This document shows, piece after piece, positions 16,510-23,860 of a stretch of DNA of 64,000 nt. Origin of the DNA: Paucisalibacillus globulus (GTDB lineage Bacteria > Bacillota > Bacilli > Bacillales > Amphibacillaceae); NCBI RefSeq assembly GCF_900184735.1, contig NZ_LT855399.1:124001-188000 (forward strand). The letters run 5' to 3'. A model generated the notes under the pieces. That model saw only the letters and a program-made list of their open reading frames with translations. It was not told the DNA's origin and did no database searches. How positions within the stretch are numbered: position 1 is the stretch's first letter; the number at the start of each line of letters is the position of its first letter. The position numbers and the translations under genes were made by a program.

Positions 16510-16806
16510 TTGTTTTGGTTACCTAAGTGTTGGTCTTGTAACTATGCTTTTAAGTGGAGAGATTCGATGTTTTTTACAAGACGAAAGAAGTGTCCTAATT
16601 GTAATAAAATCCAACACATTACTAAAGAAAGTAATTGGAAAATAGGTGTCATAGGTGCTCCTTTGCCATTTGTTCCAATTATATTAAACATTCTCAGTGT
16701 ACCTTGGCTATGGATTTGCGTTATTTCTATTCCTTTAATAATGAATTATTTTATTATTTTACCTTACCAGTTAAGATTTGCGGATGAGGAACAACCATTA
16801 TTTTAA
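16510..16806 (+). CDS. Two-CxxC zinc-ribbon membrane protein, TIGR04104-like (cassette gene)
   Basis: 98 residues. CWSC and CPNC pairs (first cysteines at positions 7 and 28) form a presumed zinc ribbon and are followed by two membrane helices. This layout matches the small cxxc_20_cxxc family of Bacillaceae, function unknown. The start is a TTG only one or two bases after AAGGAGGGA, unusually close, but no other start keeps the first CxxC. Confidence 0.68.
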   Translation: MFWLPKCWSCNYAFKWRDSMFFTRRKKCPNCNKIQHITKESNWKIGVIGAPLPFVPIILNILSVPWLWICVISIPLIMNYFIILPYQLRFADEEQPLF

Positions 16807-16816
16807 ATTAAGGTTA

Positions 16817-16844
16817 TTTCACTATCGGGTGCGATTGTTCATTA
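16817..16844 (+). repeat. Cassette repeat R18, type A
   Basis: TTTCACTATCGGGTGCGATT then GTTCATTA. It is the rightmost clear array repeat. Confidence 0.72.
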
Positions 16845-16862
16845 AGGACAATCGCCTATTTT
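16831..16862 (+). terminator. Terminator built on R18
   Basis: GCGATTGT pairs perfectly with ACAATCGC and is followed by CTATTTTATTT. Confidence 0.8.
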
Positions 16863-16919
16863 ATTTATTATAGAAATATTGATTTTGATTTTGTGAATTA
16901 CGATGAGAATTAGCTCGAA

Positions 16920-16963
16920 GCACCTCATAATGGAACCCGTTAGAAACATTTTGTTCCTTTTTC
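16920..16963 (-). repeat. Right copy of the 44-bp array-boundary inverted repeat
   Basis: Reverse-complement partner of 8919-8962 (35 of 44 identical by eye). GGAACCCGTTAGA is invariant. It lies 58 bp after the last array terminator and before the ABC exporter's promoter. Confidence 0.65.
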
Positions 16964-17004
16964 ATTATCATCCTTCCAAACTAGAACGCTCTCCGTCTAA
17001 AGTC

Positions 17005-17031
17005 TGAAACTTTTTCGAACCTCAGCCCGTA
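17005..17031 (+). promoter_or_regulatory. SigW-type ECF promoter of the ABC exporter
   Basis: TGAAAC (17005-17010), 17-bp spacer, CGTA (17028-17031), about 58 bp before the gene start. This matches the cell-envelope-stress promoter consensus used by SigW in Bacillus. Confidence 0.7.
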
Positions 17032-17089
17032 GTAGGAGTATTCGAAATTATTTAAACTAAAGATAGAATAAGAAGAGGGGATGAGAGGA

Positions 17090-18076
17090 ATGACTCAACC
17101 AATTGTAGAGGTTAAGAACCTTAAGAAGTCTTATAAAAAAAGAAAAACGAAGGAAATTATTACTGCCGTAGATCAAATTTCTTTCACCGTTAATAAGGGT
17201 GAGATTCTTGGATTGCTAGGGCCAAATGGAGCTGGGAAAACAACCACGATTAAAATGATTTGTGGTTTGGTTCGTCCTGACAGCGGAAACATCACGATTA
17301 ATGGAATCGATAATCAGGACAAGCGACTTCAGGCACAGGAACATATTAGTGCTGTGCTAGAAGGAAATCGGAATCTTTATTGGCGTTTGACTGTTCGAGA
17401 AAACTTGGAGTATTTTGCAGGAAATCGCGGGAAATCAAGAAAAGAAGTTGCAGGCCAGATTGACGAACTACTTAAACAGTTTCGCTTAAAGGATAAAGAA
17501 AATGAGATGGTCAATCGCCTATCAAGAGGGATGCAGCAGAAATTGGCAATTGCAGTAGCAATGCTTGCAGGTAGTGAGGTTATTTTACTGGATGAGCCAA
17601 CACTTGGTCTCGATATTGAAACTGGATATGAGGTACGTGAGCTGCTTCGTGAAATCGTGAGAACAGAGGATAAAACGATTATCATAACTTCGCATGATAT
17701 GGATGTCATTCAAGATTTATGTGAGCGTACAGTCATTATAAATAGTGGGAAAGTAGTAACCAATGATCGTGTAGAGAATCTGATGAAATTGTTTGAAGTA
17801 CGATCCTATACTGTGAAGTTAGATGGACATTTAAGTGAAGAGCAGCATGAATTATTGCTTGAAAAATTTCCTCAGCTTACATACACTCCGGAAACATATC
17901 AGTCTGTGCTAGAAGTGGACTTAACACAAAGTCAGGAAATCTATGATTTATTTGACATTTTAAAATTGGAGCAAATTCCAGTGGACACCATTGACCGGAA
18001 AACAATTAACTTTGAACAGGTCTTTATGAAGATTGTAAAGGGGGAGAAAGAATATGCGCTTTCTGAACGTGTTTAA
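17090..18076 (+). CDS. ABC transporter ATP-binding protein
   Basis: 328 residues from ATG 17090, which is nine bases after GAGGGG. ATG 17081 is too close to it. Walker A is GPNGAGKTT, the signature LSRGMQQ, Walker B VILLDEPT, D-loop LGLD and H-loop TSHD. The extra ~90-residue C-terminal domain is typical of ABC-2 exporters of the DrrA/CcmA type. It overlaps the permease gene by 23 bp and is predicted to be SigW-controlled, suggesting export of, or resistance to, membrane-active compounds. Confidence 0.9.
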   Translation: MTQPIVEVKNLKKSYKKRKTKEIITAVDQISFTVNKGEILGLLGPNGAGKTTTIKMICGLVRPDSGNITINGIDNQDKRLQAQEHISAVLEGNRNLYWRLTVRENLEYFAGNRGKSRKEVAGQIDELLKQFRLKDKENEMVNRLSRGMQQKLAIAVAMLAGSEVILLDEPTLGLDIETGYEVRELLREIVRTEDKTIIITSHDMDVIQDLCERTVIINSGKVVTNDRVENLMKLFEVRSYTVKLDGHLSEEQHELLLEKFPQLTYTPETYQSVLEVDLTQSQEIYDLFDILKLEQIPVDTIDRKTINFEQVFMKIVKGEKEYALSERV

Positions 18077-18827
18077 GGCAAATATCCGTCGAGAATATAT
18101 TATGTTAAAGCGGTATTTGCCCAATACGATTGCGATGCTAATTACGTTTTATGTGCTATTTTTGGGGATGTTTGCAGGGATTTCGTTAATTGGTGATCCG
18201 AGCACACAGGATACGAATATCCAATATGTGATTGTGAACTATATTTTCTGGTTTTTGGCCATGGTTGTGGTCAATGATATTGGGTGGCAAATTACGAATG
18301 AAGCTACGCAAGGAACTCTGGAGCAATTAGGAATGTCTCCAATGGGGATTTGGAAAATTATGTTATCTCGATTGCTCTCTTCCACATTGATTGAATTTGT
18401 CATTATCGTTGCCTTACTTTACTTAAGTATGTTTACAGCTGGCCAATGGTTAAATGTAGATGTGCTATCGATATTACCGGTATTAATTTTAACGCTTATT
18501 AGTATGTTTGGGTTAGGGTTGATCATCGCAGGATTTACGATGATATTGAAGCAGATTCAAGCATTCTTACAAATATTACAGTTCATTCTTGCTGGTCTTA
18601 CGTTTGTACCGTTATCTGTCGCACCATTTTTAGCGTTTTTCCCATTTGTTAAGGGGATAGATATGGTTCGTGAAATTATGATTAATGGCATGACCTTAAC
18701 CGAGTTTACGGTAGCAGATATTTCGATACTAGTGTTTAATGCCGTATTTTATTTCGGAATTGGATTATTTGTTTTCTTACGTTGTGAGCGTTTTGCAATG
18801 CATAAGGGATTACTTGCACATTATTAA
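18054..18827 (+). CDS. ABC-2 type permease
   Basis: 257 residues with six membrane helices in the ABC-2 membrane layout. It is translated with, and overlaps, the ATP-binding gene. RBS GGGGGAG lies inside that gene. Together they make a minimal one-ATPase, one-permease exporter. Substrate unknown. Confidence 0.88.
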   Translation: MRFLNVFKANIRREYIMLKRYLPNTIAMLITFYVLFLGMFAGISLIGDPSTQDTNIQYVIVNYIFWFLAMVVVNDIGWQITNEATQGTLEQLGMSPMGIWKIMLSRLLSSTLIEFVIIVALLYLSMFTAGQWLNVDVLSILPVLILTLISMFGLGLIIAGFTMILKQIQAFLQILQFILAGLTFVPLSVAPFLAFFPFVKGIDMVREIMINGMTLTEFTVADISILVFNAVFYFGIGLFVFLRCERFAMHKGLLAHY

Positions 18828-18830
18828 TTT

Positions 18831-18868
18831 AAAGTGGTATTGGCTACCTGGGCTGATACCACTTTTTT
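18831..18868 (+). terminator. Intrinsic terminator of the ABC operon
   Basis: AAAGTGGTAT pairs perfectly over 10 bp with ATACCACTTT, then T. Confidence 0.85.
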
Positions 18869-18984
18869 ATTGGGAAGTAAATCACACTTGATGCATTCGA
18901 CAAAATTAGTCAAAATTAGTCAAAAACCGGGTAGTGACAGGCACCTAGAAACTTTGCTAGGCTATATGGAAGGGGGGATGGCTT

Positions 18985-19545
18985 GTGAGGTTTTTGCGTG
19001 TTTTTGTGGGGGTTGTGTTAATTGTTTTTTCTTTATTAATTTTTCCTATTTATTCTTCTGCTTGTACTTGTGAGGAGCCATTGTCTGCTAATCGCGAGTT
19101 GGACCGGTCTTCGGCAGTTTTCCGTGGTGAGGTTAAAGAAATAAGGAAAGCTGATGATCATGAACATGGTTTAAAAGTGCTACTATCGGTTAACGAGGTA
19201 TGGAAAGGTGTTCGGGAGTCTGAGATAACGGTCAGAACAGGAAAGGATGGGGCAGCTTGTGGCTTTGATTTTCAGGTTGGAAAAGAGTACTTAGTGTATG
19301 CTGGAATTAATGATGCCTATACTAGTGACAACTTGATGACTGGGATCTGTGATCGAACAAGTCAAGTTGTGATGAAGCAGGCACAAGATGATATGGTAGT
19401 TCTTGGACAGGGTTTTACACCTGGTGAAATGGGGGAACATAATCCATTACCCAATATCGTTGTGGTTGGTCTTTATGTTGGGCTTGGTATATTCTTTCTT
19501 GTCATCTTTTTAGCATTACGGAACTCCAAGAAGAAAGATTCTTAG
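18985..19545 (+). CDS. Membrane-anchored TIMP/NTR-like secreted protein
   Basis: 186 residues from a GTG start after AAGGGGGG. The signal peptide ends SSA, and the mature protein starts CTCEEP. A CxC start followed by AVFRGEVKEI, LLSVNEVWKG, CGFDFQVGKEYLVYA and a late ICDRT cysteine is the pattern of the bacterial tissue-inhibitor-like NTR fold. A C-terminal helix (VVVGLYVGLGIFFLVIFLAL) plus lysines anchors it. Function in Bacillaceae is unknown. Confidence 0.75.
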   Translation: MRFLRVFVGVVLIVFSLLIFPIYSSACTCEEPLSANRELDRSSAVFRGEVKEIRKADDHEHGLKVLLSVNEVWKGVRESEITVRTGKDGAACGFDFQVGKEYLVYAGINDAYTSDNLMTGICDRTSQVVMKQAQDDMVVLGQGFTPGEMGEHNPLPNIVVVGLYVGLGIFFLVIFLALRNSKKKDS

Positions 19546-19650
19546 GGCAAATATCAAACTTTTTCCCTTAAAATAGGTACGTGTCTGATACAAGTATCCG
19601 TCACCTGTCATAGGTTATTAGTGTAGCTTATCACAGAAAGGGGAAAAATA

Positions 19651-20157
19651 ATGAGACATCGACACAGACCAAATTGTGGATGCCCAAAATGTGTAGTTCA
19701 TCCAACAAAGCATAATGTTGTTCATCACTGTACTGAGGAAACTATTCAACATGTTCATCCATCTCATACAACTATCATGAATCATCATCTAATCAAGAAT
19801 AATCATGTATTCCCACACTCAACTTCCGTTCAAAATACAGTGAATAGTGTTGATCAGTTTGGTGGAGCATTTAATGTACCAAGTGGCCCTGGCATGATGG
19901 GACCAGGACCAGGACCAGGTCAAGTAGCAGGCGCAATGGACCCGGGAATGATGGGACCAGGAATGGGACCAGGAATGGCACCCGGTATGGGGCAAGGCAT
20001 TGGCCCTGGTATGATGAACCCAGTACTAGGTAACAACAATCAAACACCAAATCAAGTAGCAGGTGCAATGGATCCAGGTATGAATCCTGGCATGGGACCA
20101 ATGGGTAACCAAGGAATGGGACCAAACAACTGGAAAAAGCCAAACAATTGGTGTTAA
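19651..20157 (+). CDS. cotD: CotD-family spore coat protein
   Basis: 168 residues. The N-terminal half is very rich in His and Cys (CGCPKCVVHPTKHNVVHHC, then HVHPSHTT and NHHLIKNNHVFPHS), as in CotD of B. subtilis. The C-terminal half is a low-complexity Gly-Met-Pro repeat (GMGPG, GMMGP units) with a duplicated QVAGAMDPG block, much longer than in B. subtilis CotD. An inner-coat structural protein expected to be made in the mother cell. RBS AAAGGGG. Confidence 0.85.
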   Translation: MRHRHRPNCGCPKCVVHPTKHNVVHHCTEETIQHVHPSHTTIMNHHLIKNNHVFPHSTSVQNTVNSVDQFGGAFNVPSGPGMMGPGPGPGQVAGAMDPGMMGPGMGPGMAPGMGQGIGPGMMNPVLGNNNQTPNQVAGAMDPGMNPGMGPMGNQGMGPNNWKKPNNWC

Positions 20158-20165
20158 CATGGTAA

Positions 20166-20192
20166 GGAGCTGGCATAGCCGGCTCTTTAGCT
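20166..20192 (+). terminator. Intrinsic terminator of cotD
   Basis: GAGCTGGC pairs with GCCGGCTC (one G-U) across ATA, followed by TTTAG. Confidence 0.7.
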
Positions 20193-20202
20193 TTTATAAA
20201 GG

Positions 20203-20272
20203 TTTAGCTACTAAAAGTTTATTCGATTGGACGACGTACTGTGAAGGCAAGTATCTATGTTTAGTAGCTAAA
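20203..20272. repeat. 13-bp perfect inverted repeat before ypsA
   Basis: TTTAGCTACTAAA (20203-20215) and TTTAGTAGCTAAA (20260-20272) are exact reverse complements 44 bp apart, in the leader of the next gene. Confidence 0.5.
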
Positions 20273-20318
20273 TGATTTAATATTAGAAGATTATGGTTTA
20301 AGGATGTGCCAGTTACAT

Positions 20319-20873
20319 ATGAAAGTACTAACCGTTACAGGATACAAACCTAGAGAAATCAATATTTTTAAAGAAAATGACCCTAAAATAGCTATTATTA
20401 AGGCAGCTATTGAGAAGAAATTATTAGGTTTTATAGAAGAAGGGCTGGAGTGGATTTTGATATCGGGGCAGATGGGTGTGGAGTTATGGACCGCAGAAGT
20501 TGCAATGGACCTGAAAGATGAATACGATATTCAGGTTGCGGTTATTCCACCATTTGAGAAACAGGATGAACGTTGGCCCGAGGATTTAAAACTTAAATAT
20601 GAAGAATTAACCATGATAGTGGACTTTTATCAACCGTTATATAATGGAGAATATAAAGGACCATATCAATTCCGTGCAAAGAACAAGTGGTTGGTAGAAA
20701 AGAGTGATGCTTGCTTAATCCTTCTTGATGATGAGTATCCTGGTAGTAATAAGTTCTTCTACGAAGAGGCGAAGCGTGCCAACAAGAATTATCCAATCTA
20801 TTTAATCACTCCTTCTGATCTAGATGAAATGGTAGAAGAAATGAGGATGGCAGATCCAGATTATTGGAATTGA
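20319..20873 (+). CDS. ypsA: YpsA-like protein (DUF1273/UPF0398)
   Basis: 184 residues. MKVLTVTGYKPREINIF at the start, GLEWILISGQMGVELW in the middle and the KSDACLILLDDE and YPIYLIT strands match YpsA of B. subtilis throughout. The fold is of the SLOG/TIR-like Rossmann type, and the B. subtilis protein has been linked to cell division and stress. ATG 20319 is chosen to match the family start. ATG 20304 in the same frame is also possible. Confidence 0.88.
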   Translation: MKVLTVTGYKPREINIFKENDPKIAIIKAAIEKKLLGFIEEGLEWILISGQMGVELWTAEVAMDLKDEYDIQVAVIPPFEKQDERWPEDLKLKYEELTMIVDFYQPLYNGEYKGPYQFRAKNKWLVEKSDACLILLDDEYPGSNKFFYEEAKRANKNYPIYLITPSDLDEMVEEMRMADPDYWN

Positions 20874-21017
20874 TAATTAGTGAGATAACTTTATGAATAT
20901 TTTTTGACAATTGTGGAATAATACCTTTTCCTGTCAACATATAGCAGGGATTTGTGTTTTTAACATAGAATATAGTGTTATAACAATCTGATCCTTTTGA
21001 AGGGGAGCTGTAAATCC

Positions 21018-21911
21018 ATGAAAAAGTTTCCATTACTTTACACAACTCGTCTTAAGTTAATAGAAATATTACCTAGTCATGCAGATGCTATTTTTGAAAT
21101 TTTCTCTAAGGATGAAGTGATGAAATACTACGGAAGGGAAAGCATGAATTCCGTGGAAGAGGCAGAAGATTTGGTCGAACATTTTCAAGTGCTTTATCGA
21201 GAGGGAAAAGGAATTCGTTGGGGAATTACCACGAAGAACAACGCCGAATTTATTGGTACTATTGGAATACACAATTATAGCCCTCATACTCAAAGAGCAG
21301 AGATAGGATTTGAACTTCAACCAGAATATTGGCGAAAAGGAATTCTATCAGAAGCGCTAGCTAGTGTACTAGAATACTGCTTTGTTGAGTTAGGAATACA
21401 TCGGATGGGAGCTATAACATACCCTGAAAATGTAGCTTCCAATAGTTTGCTAGAAAAAGCAGGATTTACAAGGGAAGGTTTGCTGCGAGGGTATTTATTT
21501 CAACATAATAAATTCCATGACGCTTACGTACTATCCATGCTTAAACCAGATTGGCGACGTAGAAAATATGCAGATGAAACTCCCGGTCCGTATCGCGACC
21601 ACTTAACAGAGATAGTGAAACGAGCTGAAGCAGCAGGAGACTTTGATAATCTTCCTGGAAAAGGCAAACCGCTCGATTTAGGACCTAGTTCTGTTAATCC
21701 ATCTGAAGCACAGCTATACAAGACCCTAAAAGATAATCATGTATTGCCTCCTTGGATTGATCTAGCCAATGAAATTGACTCTTTAAAAGAGAAGCTTGAG
21801 GAACTAGAGGGGAAAGAAAAGCGCAAGATGGTTAAAGAAATTAATAAAAAAATTAAAGCCTATAACTATGCTTGTCCCCCTTCATTACAGAAGAATAAGG
21901 TTTGGGAGTGA
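21018..21911 (+). CDS. GNAT acetyltransferase fused to a DUF1992 domain
   Basis: 297 residues, ATG with AAGGGGAG in front (a frame continuation to 20997 has no ribosome site). Residues about 1-175 are a RimJ/RimL-type GNAT: LYTTRLKLIEI, IGTIGIHNYS, EYWRKGILSEALASVLEY, NSLLEKAGFTREGLLRGY. Residues about 185-265 are DUF1992: HLTEIVKRAEAAGDFDNLPG, GKGKPLDLG and LKDNHVLPPWIDLANEI. DUF1992 is usually a stand-alone protein or part of DnaJC28-like proteins, so the fusion is unusual. Ends in a strong terminator before the repeat array. Confidence 0.85.
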   Translation: MKKFPLLYTTRLKLIEILPSHADAIFEIFSKDEVMKYYGRESMNSVEEAEDLVEHFQVLYREGKGIRWGITTKNNAEFIGTIGIHNYSPHTQRAEIGFELQPEYWRKGILSEALASVLEYCFVELGIHRMGAITYPENVASNSLLEKAGFTREGLLRGYLFQHNKFHDAYVLSMLKPDWRRRKYADETPGPYRDHLTEIVKRAEAAGDFDNLPGKGKPLDLGPSSVNPSEAQLYKTLKDNHVLPPWIDLANEIDSLKEKLEELEGKEKRKMVKEINKKIKAYNYACPPSLQKNKVWE

Positions 21912-21948
21912 AAAGAACCAGTCTCGGAACGAGGCTGGTTCTTTTGTG
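21911..21948 (+). terminator. Intrinsic terminator of the GNAT-DUF1992 gene
   Basis: AAAAGAACCAG pairs perfectly over 11 bp with CTGGTTCTTTT. Confidence 0.85.
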
Positions 21949-21962
21949 TGCTTGGGTAACTG

Positions 21963-22761
21963 GTGCATGCACTTAATTTGGGGAACCATGTTTCTGATTA
22001 TCTGTAGTATGTCCCCAAGTAAGGGAACCAAGTGCCCAAGCAACCGGAGCATGCCCCCAATCTAGGGAATCATGTGCCCAAGCAACCAGCGCATGCTCCC
22101 AATCTAGGAAACCATGTGCCCAAGTAACCGGAGCATGCTCCCAAATCAGGGAACCATGTGCCCAAGCAACCGGAGCATGCTCCCAAGTCAGGAAACCATG
22201 TGCCCAAGCAACCAGCGTATGCTCCCAATGTAGGGAATCATGTGCCCAAGCAACCGGAGCATACTCCCAAGTCAGGAAACCATGCGCCCATGCAACCGGA
22301 GCATGCTCCCAAATCAGGGAACCATGTGCCCAAGCAACCGGAGTATGCTCCCAAGTCAGGAAACCATGTGCCCAAGCAACCGGAGTATGTCCCCAAGTTT
22401 GGAAACTATGTGCCCAAGCAACCGGAGTATGCTCCCGATCTAGGGAATCATGTGCCCAAGCAACCGGAGCATGCTCCCAAGTTTGGAAACCATGTGCCCA
22501 AGCAACCGGAGCATGCTCCCAAAAATGAGAACCATGTGCCCAAGCAACCGGAGCATGCTCCCAAGTCAGGAAACCATGTGCCCAAGCAACCGGAGCATGC
22601 TCCCAAGTCAGGAAACCATGTGCCCAAGCAACCGGAGCATGCTCCCAAAAATGAGAACCATGTGCCCAAGCAACCAGCGCATGCTCCCAAGTCAGGAAAC
22701 CATGTGCCCAAGCAACAAGCGCATGCTCCCAAATCAGAGAACCATGCGCCCATTCAACCAA
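21963..22761. repeat. Large tandem array, 21-bp period (42-bp higher-order unit), locus 1
   Basis: About 38 monomers of 21 bp with core CATG-N-GCCC or CATGCTCCC. They alternate to give a 42-bp unit (AACCATGTGCCCAAGCAACC then GGAGCATGCTCCCAAGTCAG). The first ~190 bp are more divergent, and the middle copies are nearly identical. It fills the gap between convergent genes. All reading frames look partly open because 42 is divisible by three and the unit lacks stops. The forward His-x-Pro frame has stops in the first copies, and the frames have no ribosome sites. Confidence 0.9.
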
Positions 22762-22779
22762 TAAACTCTCACAATCTAC

Positions 22780-23703
22780 TTACCAAACAAAATCCATCAT
22801 ATTCCCATTAAATAGATTTGTATCTATATTACAGGTTTCCCCGTCAATAGCGTATTGCCAACCGTAAGTTTTAGCATTTTCTGGTCCTTGTGGGTTATAT
22901 TCTGGGGCATCTTCTTTTGTGGTGATTTCTTCTTGAGGATATGCGGTCCATACGATGGTGTTTTCACTCGCTTCTTTTTCCATATCGTTGTAAGCATGTA
23001 GCAATTCATTTTCTTCGCTGAAAACTCCGTATACACCTGGTTCATAGTTTGAGTCTGCTAGTGTTGTGTACCATCCTTCCATAAATGCGGCATCTACAGG
23101 GTATTCTGGTTCGATATCTACAAAGATTGCTACACCTTCTGGAATTTCAAGATCTTTGGCCATGGAGATTGCTTGTTTAGCATGTTCTACCCCATTATCA
23201 TGACCACGTGCGTCTTCCACATGATTGTAGATTACTAGAATCTTAATATCATTATCATGTAAAAGTTTGACCTCTTCGGAATCAAGTCCTGCTGAAATGC
23301 CTTCTTTTTCTCCAAGATAACGTCCCCATATGACTGGTTTACCATAATTGTCTACTACACAACCAAGGATTTCCTCATCGGTGTAGCTCGCAGAGTCAAC
23401 GCCCCAATGGATTTCATTGCTCTTATCTTCTTTACTTGCTTCATCATTTTTATTTTTATCCTCTTCTTTGTCTTGGTCTTCTTTATTACTATCTTTATTA
23501 CTATCGCCGTTATTATCTTTATTGTCTTTATCTTCATCTTTATTATCCGATTCACTGTCTTGATTTTTCTTATCAGTTTCTTCGGTTTTGGGGTCCTTTG
23601 CCTGTTCGGTGGTTTCTTGTGAATTGTAAACGAACAATATTAATACGGGGATGGCGATGACAAGAACCAAACTAATCAGGGTGATTAGTTCATATTTTCT
23701 CAT
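22780..23703 (-). CDS. Membrane-anchored DUF1906 (glycoside-hydrolase-like) protein
   Basis: 307 residues. The N-terminal membrane anchor (about 5-27) is followed by an Asp/Lys/Asn/Glu low-complexity linker (about 32-100) and a DUF1906/PF08924 TIM-barrel domain: HWGVDSASYTDEEI, VIWGRYLG, DIKILVIYNHVEDARG, GVAIFVDIEPEYP, YEPGVYGVFSE and a C-terminal YGWQYAIDG. The domain is related to GH25 lysozymes and predicted to act on cell-wall glycan. RBS AGGGAGG. Confidence 0.82.
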   Translation of the reverse strand: MRKYELITLISLVLVIAIPVLILFVYNSQETTEQAKDPKTEETDKKNQDSESDNKDEDKDNKDNNGDSNKDSNKEDQDKEEDKNKNDEASKEDKSNEIHWGVDSASYTDEEILGCVVDNYGKPVIWGRYLGEKEGISAGLDSEEVKLLHDNDIKILVIYNHVEDARGHDNGVEHAKQAISMAKDLEIPEGVAIFVDIEPEYPVDAAFMEGWYTTLADSNYEPGVYGVFSEENELLHAYNDMEKEASENTIVWTAYPQEEITTKEDAPEYNPQGPENAKTYGWQYAIDGETCNIDTNLFNGNMMDFVW

Positions 23704-23860
23704 AGGTTTAACCTCCCTTCAGCCCCTATAGCATTCTATTAATGGGAGAGGGTAGGAGTGTGGGCATGGTAATGTACTGTCATCCCTTGCAAATTCTGGC
23801 AGGAAAAAAGCAATCATTTGTCGAATTAAAAAGTAATAGCGTGTGTAAGGTGGTGGAATT

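Noticed and set aside
16421-16645. 74-codon plus-strand frame over repeats R16-R17
   Set aside because: It runs through two cassette repeats, lacks a ribosome site and overlaps the zinc-ribbon gene in another frame.
21963-22761. CRISPR array
   Set aside because: The units are contiguous with no unique spacers of constant length, the repeat is itself made of 21-bp halves, and no cas genes are present.
21973-22811. Long open frames on both strands (217 and 262 codons) in the repeat array
   Set aside because: They arise because the 42-bp unit is divisible by three and stop-free. They have no ribosome sites, the forward His-x-Pro frame has stops in the first copies, and codons lack synonymous variation.
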